Shown one piece after another: positions 23,794-35,537 of a stretch of 64,000 nt of DNA (positions are counted from its first letter, which is position 1; every line of letters begins with the position of its first letter). The DNA is from Icerya purchasi. Taxonomy: Eukaryota; Arthropoda; Insecta; Hemiptera; Monophlebidae. The notes below the pieces were generated by a model that made no database searches, was not told the origin of the DNA, and saw only the letters and a program-made list of their open reading frames with translations. Made by a program: the position numbers and the translations under genes. The stretch spans positions 396,958,557 to 397,022,556 of the forward strand of contig CM077115.1 of assembly GCA_039619475.1 (NCBI GenBank), written 5' to 3'.

Positions 23794-26769
23794 GTGATTT
23801 ACACTCGCGTGTCAACCTTAATAGTTCTAAATATAACGAGCGGACGGGAATTAAAAAAAATGACGCTGAAATGAGAATAAAGATATATTGCGCGGCTACC
23901 ATATAAAAAAAAAAACGTAGGTGTTTGTTGATTTATTTAAACGATTCTTTCTTTCGAGAGGTCTTGAAAAAAAGCGCGCTGATTGCCACCATCCGAAAGA
24001 ACGACTGTTCTCCGAGAACGTGTTGTTGTTCTTCGGTCAGATATAACGTCACTGGTATAAAACTATCACAACTGTGATTCGGCGAGCAACGATATTAAAT
24101 ACGAAACTTATCTGTTGTTTGCACTTAAATTTTTAATCGTTGCTCGTTTACATCGTATAAATCACTCATGCCGAATTACGCGCTTCGCCACAGATTTCCC
24201 GAATGCGTGCTCGCTTAAACGTGAAGTCTTTTTTTCTTTTTTAATTTTTTGTTTTCATTTTTTGTAAACGATTCATCGGTAATTTCGGGCACTTGTCTGC
24301 TCGGTGTTTATGATTTTTTTTTTTTTGACGCAGATACTAACGACCTGCAAACACGCTCGTTCAGCGAGATTTGCGATGATTTAGACTCGGGCCAATTTGT
24401 CGAATTTATTAAATAGCCTTCATTTCCACGGTAAAAACATGTTTCCAAATGTGCCAAAGCTTTACCGGTCACTCTACGGAAAGCACATTTTTGCCTCGCT
24501 ATTTTAATTCACCAGCGCTTTTTTGACAATGCTTTTTTACACATTACAAAATGCTTCGATGATTCCGAACCGTACTCCGTCCCTTGACCCAATAATGTCA
24601 ACATTTCTTAACACGGAAATGTGTCCCTTATGTCTCCGTTCAGGAACGCGATGAAAACCGACTATTTCGATAATTCGGTAGTATGAAGCTACAAAAAAAA
24701 AAAAAAAAAAGAAAAAAGAAAAAAACCTCATTTTTGTATAATTACTTTCTGGCGGTGACGATAGGAAGACGCGCAATGATGCACCGTTGCAAAAAATTCA
24801 TTTCCATAATTCCGTACTTATATTCATAATTCGAATTTTTTAAGAGTAACAAATACAACATAACGGTATAGGTATTTTTTTCGATGTTTCCTTTTGATGT
24901 AAAATTATTAATAAAATTAGCATGTTTGGGCCTATTAAGTGCGCTCGTTGATTCCGTTTCACTTTCTTATGTGTAGGCATGGAAGTGCGTAGAATTTTTA
25001 CGAGCAGAAAACAAGATTAAAAAAGATCTCTGCGGTTATGATAAAACTCTCACTACTAGGTACATTAAAACCGGAAAACTACTTTTTTTTTTTTTTTTTT
25101 AGGGTGAATTTTTGGCATAAAATTTATAATGAAAATATGGAAAAATTTATTTTTCACGCGAAATCCGTTGCGTGATCCCGTTTTATTCAGGCGGACGTGA
25201 GAAACGAAAAAAAAAAAAAAAAACTTACTGGCAAAGATAGAATATTTGAATTTTTTTTCAACTTGAATTTATTAAATCCCGTTTTTTATTGGCACTTCTG
25301 AATTTTAATGAACTCAATTTGTGAAATCCAGTCTTCCGTTTAACCGGCTTTCTCCGACGAAATCATTTAATCAGCGATTTTTCAAAATATGTTAATGCGA
25401 CAAAAACCAAACTTTTCTTCGTTTCTTTCTTTTTTTATTTTTTTTCATCTCCTAGCGAACATAATTGAATAAATAAATAAATTCTCTGTAGCTCTGCTAA
25501 CTCTCTGAAAAAGTTTACAAAAAAATCGAAAATAAAATTAACACTCGCCTTTTGCTATTGCATAAGAAAATTATAAAAAGAAAAAATGCGTATTTTCCTC
25601 GTATTTCACTCAATGAAACCGACTTCACTATTTTTTTTTCCAATTCGACTATTTTTCGTTTTTTAAATTCTCGGGCGAGTCTAATTAGACGACGCCACCT
25701 TTTCCGATTGTCTCTAGTAATAGTGAACACCGGTTTTGGCCGTTGAGTGATTCTTCCTAGAAAATATTGATAACGATAATTGTTAATTTATATATGATTT
25801 TATATTTCAAAATAATCGCTAAGCGAGCTTAACGGATTTATTTGTGTGCAAGTAGTTGCAAAACTTTACATTTCTATCGATTTCGTCATATACAATTATT
25901 TTCTCTTTTAATAATATTTCAGTTTTAACCTTCGCAACTGGAAAAACTGAAAAGGTCACGGCATAAAAGAAGAAGAATAGGTGGAAAAAACTCTGCGTTA
26001 ACCGCGATTAAAACAAAGTTTTGTAAACAAATAGAAAGAAAAAAAAAGATAAAGGATTGGCGGGAAAATTTTTTGACCTTTCAATAAAACTTGACAGGAA
26101 AAAAGGTCAATTTGACGAATTTTTGAGGGGAAAAGTAAAAAACTTCCATTCTAACTTTCCTCTGATAATAAAGTGCATCATACACGGGTGTGGTAAATTA
26201 CGTAAATTTTTCAGTTAGCAGTCTCGAGTACAACATTAGTCCGGCGATATTTATAAAATGGTATTTTTGATTTTCTTATAAATTTTAACTATAAACACGT
26301 GTATAGTTTTCGCGAGTTAGCAAAGCTATTATAAAAAATGTATCTACTTATTTATGTTTATCGCGAGATTTGAAAAAAAAAATAAAAGTTCACTTTTTGC
26401 CGCATTAACGTGCTTCCAAAATTGCCAGGTAAAATGATTCCGTTGTAAAGCCAGTGAAACGGAAGAGACTGGATTTCACAAATCGGGTTCATTAAAATTC
26501 AGACGCCAACAAAAACCAAGTTAAATAAATTAAATTCGATTTAAAAAAGAAAATAAATATTCAATCTTCGTCAGTGTGTTTTATGTTTTGTTTTTTTCTT
26601 TGGTTGCTCACGTCCGACCGAATAAAGCGAAATGGCACAATTATTTTTAACGGCATGCGGGGCTTCTTTAAAATTACAGTCGATAAATACCGATGCATAG
26701 TATGTAGTTTCGTCGGATGTAATTTTTTATTTCAGGATCGATTGAAATTTGATAAATACAGGTGTCCCA
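23794..26769. other. noncoding DNA with many long A or T runs
   Basis: No gene recognised. Homopolymers of about 18 bases lie near 24691, 25083 and 25208. Reading frames here are shadows across T-rich DNA. Confidence 0.5.
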
Positions 26770-26816
26770 AATTATCCGAATTATCCCGAATTATCGCGAA
26801 TTATCCTGAATTATTG
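26770..26816. repeat. 10-bp phased array of AATTATC (GATAATT) motifs
   Basis: Five copies of AATTAT(C) start at 26770, 26779, 26789, 26799 and 26809. The spacing is 9-10 bp, which is one DNA helical turn. On the minus strand each reads GATAATT. It is a short tandem repeat, and the spacing would place any bound factor on one face of the helix. Confidence 0.8.
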
Positions 26817-29800
26817 TTTCAGCGAATAGACGACGGGGGTTTTACGTCTCTTAAAAGAGTAAACTGGTGTTCTGATCTGAGAAAAAAAAAAAAAAAGGTT
26901 TCAATAACCAATTTGTGATTTTGAATTTTAGCTTTTTTTTTTTTTTCTTTCTGCTTGTTCTGTCACATCCAGTGAATTAAACTCGGAAAGTTAATTTCAC
27001 GTCGTCGATCAGCAGCCGCCAAAAATAAGAGATATTTGAAAAAATTACACGGAAAAACTCGAAGATATTAATCGACCCGGATATATTCAGCTTCTGAATT
27101 GAATAACGTAATGAAAAATGTTTTCGTTTTCGTTTTAATTGTTTCGTTATTTTTTTTCCAACTTATTTAATAAAAGTTACTAGAGGCTTTCTGTTAGATT
27201 ACGGGCAAAGAGTAACGAAAACGAACAGTATGAAAAAAATTGCTAATGATAACGAGACAACTTTTTGTACTGTAGACGTTTTCCTTTAAATTTTAAATTA
27301 AGCAAAGAATGATAAAGAAGAATGCCGCTAAGAATTAATATAAAAAAATTCCTTAATACGAAAGCTGAATATACGTGACGTAGTAGAAATTTTTTTGTAA
27401 TTCGGTCGATTATGATTTTTTTCAAATTATCGCAGTTCATACGATGAATCACGTTGCGTAGTTATGCTGAACATATCCGATGTAAGCTGCACCTCAAAAA
27501 TATTACAATCTGGAATTTTCTTGAGCGCGACAAATCTCAAAGGTTTCAGGAAGAAACAATTCTGTCCGCTCTTAATTAGAATTTTCTTTTTTTTCACTTT
27601 GCTTTTTTTTTTTGTTCGGCAAAATTCTACCCTTAATGGTTTTTCTCCCGGGTTTCCAATTTTCCGCTTTTCTTAATTGCCCCAATTTGTTGGTAGTAGA
27701 AAACAACCGCTGCTTTAACAAAAAAAAAAAAAAAAAGGAGCACATTTGGAAGAGGCTAAACGAACTATTTCCGGAACTGTTGGAAACTTTTCAGATCAAA
27801 CAGGTGTCTTCGCCCACTACTAGTGATAACATCATCAACGGTATATTTAACGTGTTTCATTTTATAAACAAATTTATCGGTGTGTGTATACTAATTATGG
27901 TTTATTCTTTTTTTAATTTCAGGTAAGAGATTAATTCTTTTCGTTAGATAACCGAATGAAGTGCACGTTCGGTGAGTAGTTTTTCCTTCAATTTTTCTTT
28001 ATATTCGAATTATTTTTCGGAATATTATTTAAAATACGAAGCGTTATAGTCTGACATGTTATTTTATTTGTTTCCCACACGGTGAAATAGAAATTTTTCA
28101 AAAATAATATTTTACTAACGGCGATGCTGTAGTTTTAATTGCGCAAGAATTTTCGTTCGAAAATAATAACTTAATTGTAACTAGATGCTACGACTATGGT
28201 TCTTGTAAACCGAAACTAATCGGCAAATATTTGTTTATTAATTGATTAAGTTTTTTTTTTTTACTCATCATCGATGAATCACTTTAATTTTTTCTTTCTT
28301 TTCTGTAAATCTGCGTACGAAGGGCATAGCAGTTCTGCATACGAACGTGATCGAAGAAAAAAGCGGCTACGAGTGAAGGAGAAAAAGCGGAAAATGATAA
28401 AAGTAAAAAGTACATCTTCTCTGATTAGTGTGTTCATAAAAGTGCTCTTAATAAGTAAGCGTCGAATAATTTTGATGTTAAAAATTATCAATACCACGAT
28501 AGTTTCCAAAATTCCTATTTTAGAAATTGAAATGAGACACGACTTTCTGTCGAAATAGGAAAATTCATTTATTCCAATTTCTTTTTTTTTTTTTCGTAAC
28601 ATGCAGTAAAATTAGTAATAAATTGATGTTGTCGTGAAAGTTACAAATTTGGAACTTAAAAAACGACAAAACTTTTACGAGTTTTTAGTCACAATATCCT
28701 AGGTGACGGAACGTCGCTCGGCTCTGTTCTGAACTTTTAGTATAGAATCACGCGAGAAAACTTTTTAACATTTTCGAGTTGACGAAATAAAAACAAATTC
28801 AAAGTCCATAAGCCGGATTAGAAAATTATCGCGCGGCATGGTGTTGCTTGGCTAGCAGCGTTACGTGACCACGATCATGCTATAACTAGTCGATGATGGT
28901 CCACTATCGCCACGCTATCATTAGCATCATTTGGTAGCGACGGTGACACGAAAATTTAAATGGATAATGTGATAAGGTGGACTGTTAGCGTACCGTTTAA
29001 GTGTCTCCGAGACTTCTCTTCCAGCAACTCTACGTAATGATTACGCAACACTGTCACGATAGTATGACTTCAGAACTTACATTATTTCACTTATAAGGTA
29101 AGAGGTACAGAAGGTTTCAAGTAGCAGTGACGATGATGACGGCTTTCTAACATCACCGAAAACTAAGTAAAGAACCCACGAATTTCCGATTCGCCCGTAC
29201 ATTGGAAATAGCATATACGTCGGGGAGTTTTTGCTTGTGAGAGTACGTTATTATCTGGCTAATTTTACGATTAACGAATGCATGCTCGTTGTAAAAGGTG
29301 CGTTAGTGTGGAGGAACAGTTGTTAATAAATGTATGTAGTGTATAGAATTCAAAAACGAAAAAAACAACTTACAAAATAACTATAATGATAAATAGGCAT
29401 TATACGGTATACCCTGCAACAGTTTGAATAAAAACGATCACTATTAGGAGTACACGAGCGAATGAAACGGATTGCAAATTGAAATAATAACAGAATGTGG
29501 GTAAACCAGTATTTGATGGATGAAATAGAATATTTTTGAACGATGTAAGCATTGCTAGCGTAAGTGTAAAACTTAGCGCTTAAACAACGTAAACACAGTT
29601 TCTGGTAACTCTTCAGGCTCAAAGAAAGCTCTCCAAAAATTATTTTTGATGATTTGGTGTCTTGCCTTCTCAAAAGTGTTTACTACTTCAGGAGTTTGAT
29701 AAACGTCTTATCATCATCCTTAATTACCTTTCCTTCTTTTGTGTTTTATTAACTTCTCACTAGTCATATACTAGAAGTTGGCATAAATTTTCTGCGACAG

Positions 29801-30911
29801 CACCTCTTCGGTTAGACCGCTATAGTTGAGGAGTGCACTGCATCGTTGTTGGTGGCTGCCTGCATTTATTCGGTACTTCCGGGCGTGCATTTCTTCTGAG
29901 TAACTTCTACAATATTTACCTAAATTATAATTTGAAATTAATTGAACAAATTTAATATTATTTTCTTCTTTCCACTTTTTCACGCCTGAGAATAGCAATC
30001 GAAAAGAAGTAATATATAATAACGATTATCAGACCAGTTCGAATTAATAAAATTATGACTTTCATCATAACTAACAAACGGATATATTAAATTCATTGAA
30101 ATAAATGCACAAGTCTGTCAAGTTCAAGAAGAATATTTTAAAAAGTCTGCTTTATCCAAATGCCTACGCAACCTTTTACTTTACTTTTTATCGTTCGCTT
30201 GATTCTGACGACAAATTTGGTTTTTAAACTCGTGTTTAATAAATTTTCTTCTGATTCGCTAAAATGGTTAGTTATAATAATCCAAACGCCCCAAAAAAAA
30301 AAAGAACAAAAAGCATATCACAAAAGAAATCAAACAGCAATTAGTTTTTCCAGTTTAATAGTCTAGGTTTGTTTTAGCGCTGTTTAAAATTGACTTTCCG
30401 TTATTCAGTGTTCATATAAATATAGGTGCGAAATGAGATTGCCCTGAAAAGTTAAGCCCTTGTTCTTGCTTTCTCTAATGATATTGATCTCGTTATTATT
30501 TCAACGTATTAATTAATCAATCACAGTTTTTATTTTACTACGGATCAACGCTATTCATTAAACAAAACAAAGATTGTTGCGTGTTTTTACCAGAAGTTTC
30601 TAATTTTCTAAAGTAGTTCTATTATTATCCCTATAATCGGTGGGTTTCCCAATAAATTCTTATTATTATTATTACAAACAATCAACATAGTCCGGAAAAT
30701 ATTTTTTATCAAAAAATTCTAGGATGACCTCAACATAAGGTTTTAGTTTTTTTTCTTTTTTTTGTTCCGGCTTAATATTTAAAGTTGACATTATTGAAAA
30801 AAATTAAATAACAATTAATATTTTATTTTCGAATTATTCGAAAGAAAAATTGAATAACGCTGTATTTTTAAATAAATTTAGGATTATGCAGTATCCGAGC
30901 TAATATGCCGA
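26817..30911. other. noncoding DNA, no gene recognised
   Basis: Homopolymers (A14 near 26881, A17 near 27720) and AT-rich unique DNA. A strong acceptor at 29023-29024 and a strong donor GTAAGA at 29098 bracket 73 nt, but all three frames contain a stop, so only an untranslated exon could be there. A minus-strand frame at 29771-29998 is protein-like in composition but unrecognised. Confidence 0.45.
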
Positions 30912-30918
30912 TTATCTT
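30912..30918 (-). repeat. candidate LINE target-site duplication, 3' copy
   Basis: TTATCTT here matches TTATCTT at 33896-33902 on the far side of the element. The last two T merge with the poly-T tail, so the certain match is at least five bases. Such short duplications are expected from target-primed reverse transcription. Confidence 0.4.
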
Positions 30919-30982
30919 TTTTTTTTTTTTAAATGGGCTCGATGTTAACACTGACCCAACTACATGGACCTAGATCACCTAC

Positions 30983-32494
30983 TCAGATTCTGAGGCGATC
31001 GGAGATAGAAAGTATAAAGGAAAGAAGGAGGGGAATAACGGCTGGAGATGGGAAGGAAAGGATAAAGGAAGCATTGAAAGGGGTAGGAAGATCCAACGCC
31101 AAAAGTTCGGCGTATAGATGAGAGCACTGAGGAAAAAGAGCAGAGCATTCGAAAAGGATATGGTTGGGGTCGCATATAAAGGGAGGATCAGTTGAGTGGA
31201 GAGGGCAAAAGGGAGAAGGTGAAAGAGAAAAAGAAAAACGAGAAAAGGGAAGGAGGGAATGGCCAAGTCTCAGTCTGATTAAAGAAACAATAGCCGAGCG
31301 CCGAGATAAAGGAAGAAATTGGTACCAAGGCTGTGAATTGGGAGTAGGCTGTAGGAGGAGGTAGAAGGAGGAGCGATTGGCAAAAAAGGAAGGGTAGATG
31401 TCAACCCACAGTCTGGTATGGAGACTTGCGGAGAGGAAAAGGATGTCTGAGGCTGGAAAATGCGGAAGGAATGGACCATTGAGAGACGCTGAGCGAGCTA
31501 GGAAGTCAGCTGCTTCGTTGCCCTCAATGCCAGAGTGGCCAGGAACCCATAAAAAGTCAATAAGGATAGAATGTGCTAAGCGCAAGTTGGAGATAGAGGC
31601 ACGAACAGAAAGAACGATATCATTAGTCGAGCGGGAAGGAGGAGAAGAGATAGCTTGCAGCACGGATTTGGAATCAGTAATAATGAGAAACTTACAGATC
31701 CCTCTTGAAGAGGAAATAAAGGAGACAGCGCGAAGAATGGAGACTGCTTCAGCAGAAAAAATGGAACAAAAGGAAGGAAGTTTGAAGGATTCCGAGTGAT
31801 TAAGCGAGGGGGCTGTAAAAGCACCGCCCACCCCGCAATCATTTTTGGAACCATCAGTGAAAATTTTTACATGACGGGGAAATGAAGAATTTAATATGTG
31901 GACATATTCACTGACCACTGTGCTCTGAGAAGTGGAGTTAGCACGAAGAGGAAGAGAGGAGAATGAGACGGGAAGACATGTACTATTGAAATCAAAAGAA
32001 AAGTAAGGAAGCTTATTGCGGGAAAAGACATAAGGAGAGAACTTAGAGACCCGAGCAGCTATGTGCGCAAGAACCGGGATTTTGTGAGGAACGAAACGCC
32101 AGTGGTCATTGATATACAGATAGGAAGAAATAAGTTTAGATGAAGAGATCGGGAGGCGTTTAATTAGAAAACGGTAACCAAGCAGAGATCTGCGGTTAAA
32201 CAGGGGTTTAATATTAGATTCGGACGAAATAGCAGGAATGGGAGAAGACTTTAGGGCCCCAATACAGAGCCGAGGACAGGAGTTTTGGATTCTATCAAGT
32301 TTGCGCAGGAGAGAGTTTGAGGCATTGCCGTATAAGAAGGAACAGTAGTCTAGTTTGGAACGAATGATGGATTTGTAGAGAATTATGAGAATATATGGAT
32401 CACCGCCCCACTTGAGAGGACATAAGGCTTTCAGGAGATTTTGTCTCTTAAGACAAGATATATAAAGGTACTCGATATGTTCTTGGAAAGAGAG
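30983..32494 (-). pseudogene. LINE RT thumb, RNase H and C-terminal domain (after internal TGA)
   Basis: This continues in the same frame as the upstream RT segment with no further stop for about 500 codons. The first part is the RT thumb/connection, with SKLDYCSFLYG and LRKLDRIQNSC, the conserved 'RSxLDYGxxxYG...LxxLDxIQN' block. It contains no ATG, so there is no ordinary independent start. RNase H follows. Numbered from codon 31916-31918, it has TDGSK (D22), SAEA (E57), TDSKS (D82) and WVPGHSGIEGNEAAD (H128, D138), so all four metal-binding acids and the catalytic histidine are present. The C-terminus carries CDPNHILFEC, a Cys/His motif typical after RNase H in these elements, and ends at the TGA 30983-30985. 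Confidence 0.9.
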
Positions 32495-33895
32495 TCAACT
32501 ATTTAGGAAAAGACCAAGATAGCATATGGAATTAACAATAGGAATAGGATAGTTGGAGGAGATGATGTTTACCAGAGCACGATTATATGGGCGGAGGGAG
32601 AAAATAATAGAAGAAGACTTGGAAGGAGAAAGAGAAAGAAAAGCACTGGAGAGGGAACTACTGAGGACTGATAGAGAACAATTAATCTCCTCGTTAGCTG
32701 TAGCTAGCACGTCTGAAGTGGAGTAGATAAGGATATCATCCGCAAAAAGGAGACAAGAAGAAGGAATGCGAAGAGTAGCGATATCAAGGAGATAAATATT
32801 AAAAAGAGAAGGACTAAGACAGGAACCCTGAAGCAAGCCGCGATAACAACGTCTGATTGTTGAAAAGGAGGGAACAGAAAGAAAAAGAGATCTATTTTGG
32901 AACAGATTAAGAATAATGGTAACGAGAATAGGAGGAATATTGAGGGAAATGAGTTTAGAAGCCAGTGAAGGAAGATGAACATTATCAAACGCAGATGCGA
33001 CGTCGACGAATGTGGCAATAGTAAACTTTCTATCTAGGAATGATTTGTAGATGTCCGATAGAAAGGTACTAATGCAGTCGATTGGACCAAGACCAGGGCG
33101 AAAGCCGAACATATCGGGAGGGAGGAGATTGTTATGCTCCAGCCACCAGACTAAACGATTGTTGATTAAGCCTTCGAAAAATTTTCGAAGATAAGAGGCG
33201 AGGGAGATAGGTCGGAAAGAAGACTGGTTTCTTTTAGGAATAGGAATGATTATAAAATCATTCCAGGATTTAGGAGTGTGACCAGAGATTAGAAAGGAGT
33301 TATAGATAGCTAAGAGAGAATGCAACGAGGAAGAGGAGAGATTTTTAATTATTGGATATGAGAGGCCATCTAGTCCGGGGGGGGTGGAGTTAGTGGATTT
33401 GTTAAGAACGGGTAGGAGCTCATTGTAACGAAAAGGAGAGGAAAGAAAATGGTTTTCAGAGGTAGAGTAGTAAGAGGGGGAACTAATTTCTTCAAGAGAA
33501 GGAACATAAGCGGGCGAGATAGAGTCCAAAAAGGAATGAAGATGTGGCAACGCAGGAGTAGAATGAAGGGGGCGCTCGGAGGAGGGAAATCTAAATGCCC
33601 TAGCTAACTTCCAAATCTGAGAGAAGGGCGTATCTCTAGAAAATGAGGAACAGAAAGTTCTCCAAGAATTCCTCTTGGCAGCCTTTAGGATGTTACGGGC
33701 TCTAGCGTTAGCTTCCTTGTGAGCTAGGAAGTTAGACATAGAAGAGCAGGAGCGAAAGGTTCTAAAAGTGTCGGTACTCTTCCTGAAGGCTGCTTTACAC
33801 TCATCATTCCGCCAGAGTGAGGAGGCAGCAGAAGTTTTACGACAGTTATTAGAAGGGAAGGGGATGAGAGGAAAAGAGCAGAATAGAGAGACTGG
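32495..33895 (-). pseudogene. LINE reverse transcriptase segment, ends at internal TGA
   Basis: A linker 'LWRNDECKAAFRK' precedes the RT, matching the 'WW(N/S)xEC' linker after the LINE endonuclease. Counting from the Met at 33739, the RT shows NSTPPGLDGLSYP (about 117-129), a fingers region with FRPISL (175-180) and GFRPG (212-216). Motif A is FVDVASAFD (244-252, catalytic D246), then LQGSCLSP (303-310) and motif C FADD (332-335). Both catalytic aspartates of FADD are present. The frame then reads YLGLFLNS and hits TGA at 32495-32497, where related proteins continue with a basic residue and 'LS/LTW'. The downstream frame is unchanged, so the TGA is a simple nonsense change. Without readthrough the thumb, RNase H and C-terminus are lost. 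Confidence 0.9.
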
Positions 33896-33902
33896 TTATC
33901 TT
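33896..33902 (-). repeat. candidate LINE target-site duplication, 5' copy
   Basis: TTATCTT matching 30912-30918, immediately upstream of the truncated 5' end. An imperfect inverted repeat (AATACAGCA ... TGCTGTGTATT, 33903-33926) follows in the flank. Confidence 0.4.
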
Positions 33903-35042
33903 AATACAGCAAGAATGCTGTGTATTCAGTTGTTATCGGACAAAATAAAAACAACAAAATTTAAGATTTCTAGCACCATTTATGGCCGAGTAAAGTAGAA
34001 AATACTCTTTTATTATTCTCTTTAGTGAAAAATGTATAATAATAATTAACGGCAAGTAAAAATTTTTGATAACAGCCTACGGTCGGCGTATTCGAATGTG
34101 TTATATCGATTAGTTTGAAAATACAAAAAGCGGTCGTTTATATGTTCAAAAGTTTCAGATTTTTGGGGAAAAAAAACATTAGATCGCCCTCCTAAAAAAA
34201 ACAAAAAAACATCCTTTTAAATCAATTAAAAGCAGTTTTTCATCATGACGAAAGACCGTTCTGATCGGCAAAAAGTTACGTCTCCCTCTGCGACGATACC
34301 AAACAGCAAAAATCCCCGTATTAGAAAAATGTAATTTTCCCAATTCTTAAAATATTCAACGACCAGTGATAATAAGGTATGTCGCGATCATCATTTAGAG
34401 GAGAGGGTAAATCGAGAGGAAGGTAAAAATATATTTCTAAATGTTATACTATTGCAAACTTTTTATGAAATTTTGGCTGGCAATTTATCTCGAACCGCGT
34501 TAGATCAGTATAAAAAAGAACCAAAAACTCTAGGATATGTATAGTAATGAATTTTCCAAAGTGTGTCAAATAAAAATTAAAAGTTGAAAATAATTATTAT
34601 ACCAAAAGAATAAGAAATTAGATGAAATAAATATCTAAGAATAGTGTTGATTCGTGATACAAATTGTGTGTACTCTATTGAATGTTTATAATTAATAGAA
34701 CTATACAGAAAACAACTCACAAACACGCAACAATAAATAAAATGTTGTCGGCTAGTTGCGGTTACATTAAACGTAATCATTCCATATAACCGAAACTTAA
34801 TAGCTTATTTATAATTAATTGTGTTTGTGAATTGTGTATATTTCTATTAATTATAATATTACGTTTAAATCTACCACCGTGTTTATATTTACTGGTGTTC
34901 GTCCATTGGTCATAAAAATCCGAGGAAAACATATATTGCATATTTCCAATTTTTTTTTTTTTTCTACTCTTTTACATTCCTTCAGTGTATATCTGAGAAC
35001 ATACACTTTTATATGAACTTACAATACAAAACAGTTCACTAC
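33903..35042. other. noncoding AT-rich DNA
   Basis: No gene or repeat recognised between the LINE insertion and the next LINE scrap. Confidence 0.5.
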
Positions 35043-35178
35043 CTTCTTCTTCTTCTCGTGCCACCCGATTCGGGTATTGCTTAATCATCATATACGGATT
35101 GGATTATCTGCTGAAATTGATTACGATCTCTTTTGCTATTCTGACTAGATCTTCTGTTCTCTTAATTCCGGTCCATTT
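35043..35178 (-). mobile_element. LINE 3'-end scrap with (GAA)n tail
   Basis: (TTC)n at 35043-35055 is a minus-strand (GAA)n tail. Upstream in the same orientation a frame reads KWTGIKRTEDLVRIAKE, resembling the 'RWxDDIxRxAGxxWxxxAxDR' block near the C-terminus of RTE-like polyproteins. The other frames then give QYPNRVARE just before the repeat. Frames are broken and the match is short, so this is probable rather than certain. It differs from the fragment at 9115-9519. Confidence 0.35.
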
Positions 35179-35498
35179 TTTTCATTATAATTAAATAAAA
35201 ACGAAATTCAATTGATATTAAATGTGATATCTTAAAACTTAGTGTAAAAAAGCCAATAATGATGATTATTAAGAAAAATGAAAACATTTTAATAAGAACA
35301 GATTTACTGGCTATAGCGATTTCCCATATTTTATATTAATTTTTTATTTAAATAAGAAAAAAAAAACTGTTTCCAATTTTTTGTGTACTAATGACACTAA
35401 AGATTGTCACAATAGCTACTAAACAAAAATAAGAAAAAGGAAAAAGAAAATCGGTTAATATACAGAGGAAAAAAGGTACTGAACTATTTTGTCTTTGC

Positions 35499-35537
<39 letters not shown>

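Larger units (their letters stand above)
30917..33895 (-). mobile_element. 5'-truncated LINE (Jockey/I superfamily) with poly-A tail
   Basis: A minus-strand non-LTR retrotransposon copy of about 2.98 kb. Features in transcript order are the end of an endonuclease-RT linker, reverse transcriptase, RNase H, a C-terminal HILFEC block, a TGA stop at 30983-30985, a 52-nt 3' UTR and a poly-A tail (T14 on this strand, 30917-30930). There is no endonuclease domain or ORF1. The reading frame stays open right up to 33895 and the first stop upstream (33896-33898) falls inside the proposed target-site duplication. The copy therefore begins exactly where the flank begins, as expected for 5' truncation during insertion. 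An RNase H after the RT points to the I/R1/LOA side of the Jockey superfamily; the exact clade needs a tree. Its purine-rich plus strand contrasts with its AT-rich surroundings. Confidence 0.9.

Noticed and set aside
29025..29097. 73-nt exon-like stretch between strong splice sites
   Set aside because: Every frame contains a stop, so it cannot be an internal coding exon. An untranslated exon cannot be excluded but nothing else supports it.
31398..31799. 133-codon plus-strand Arg/Glu-rich frame
   Set aside because: Antisense shadow of the LINE RNase H coding region.
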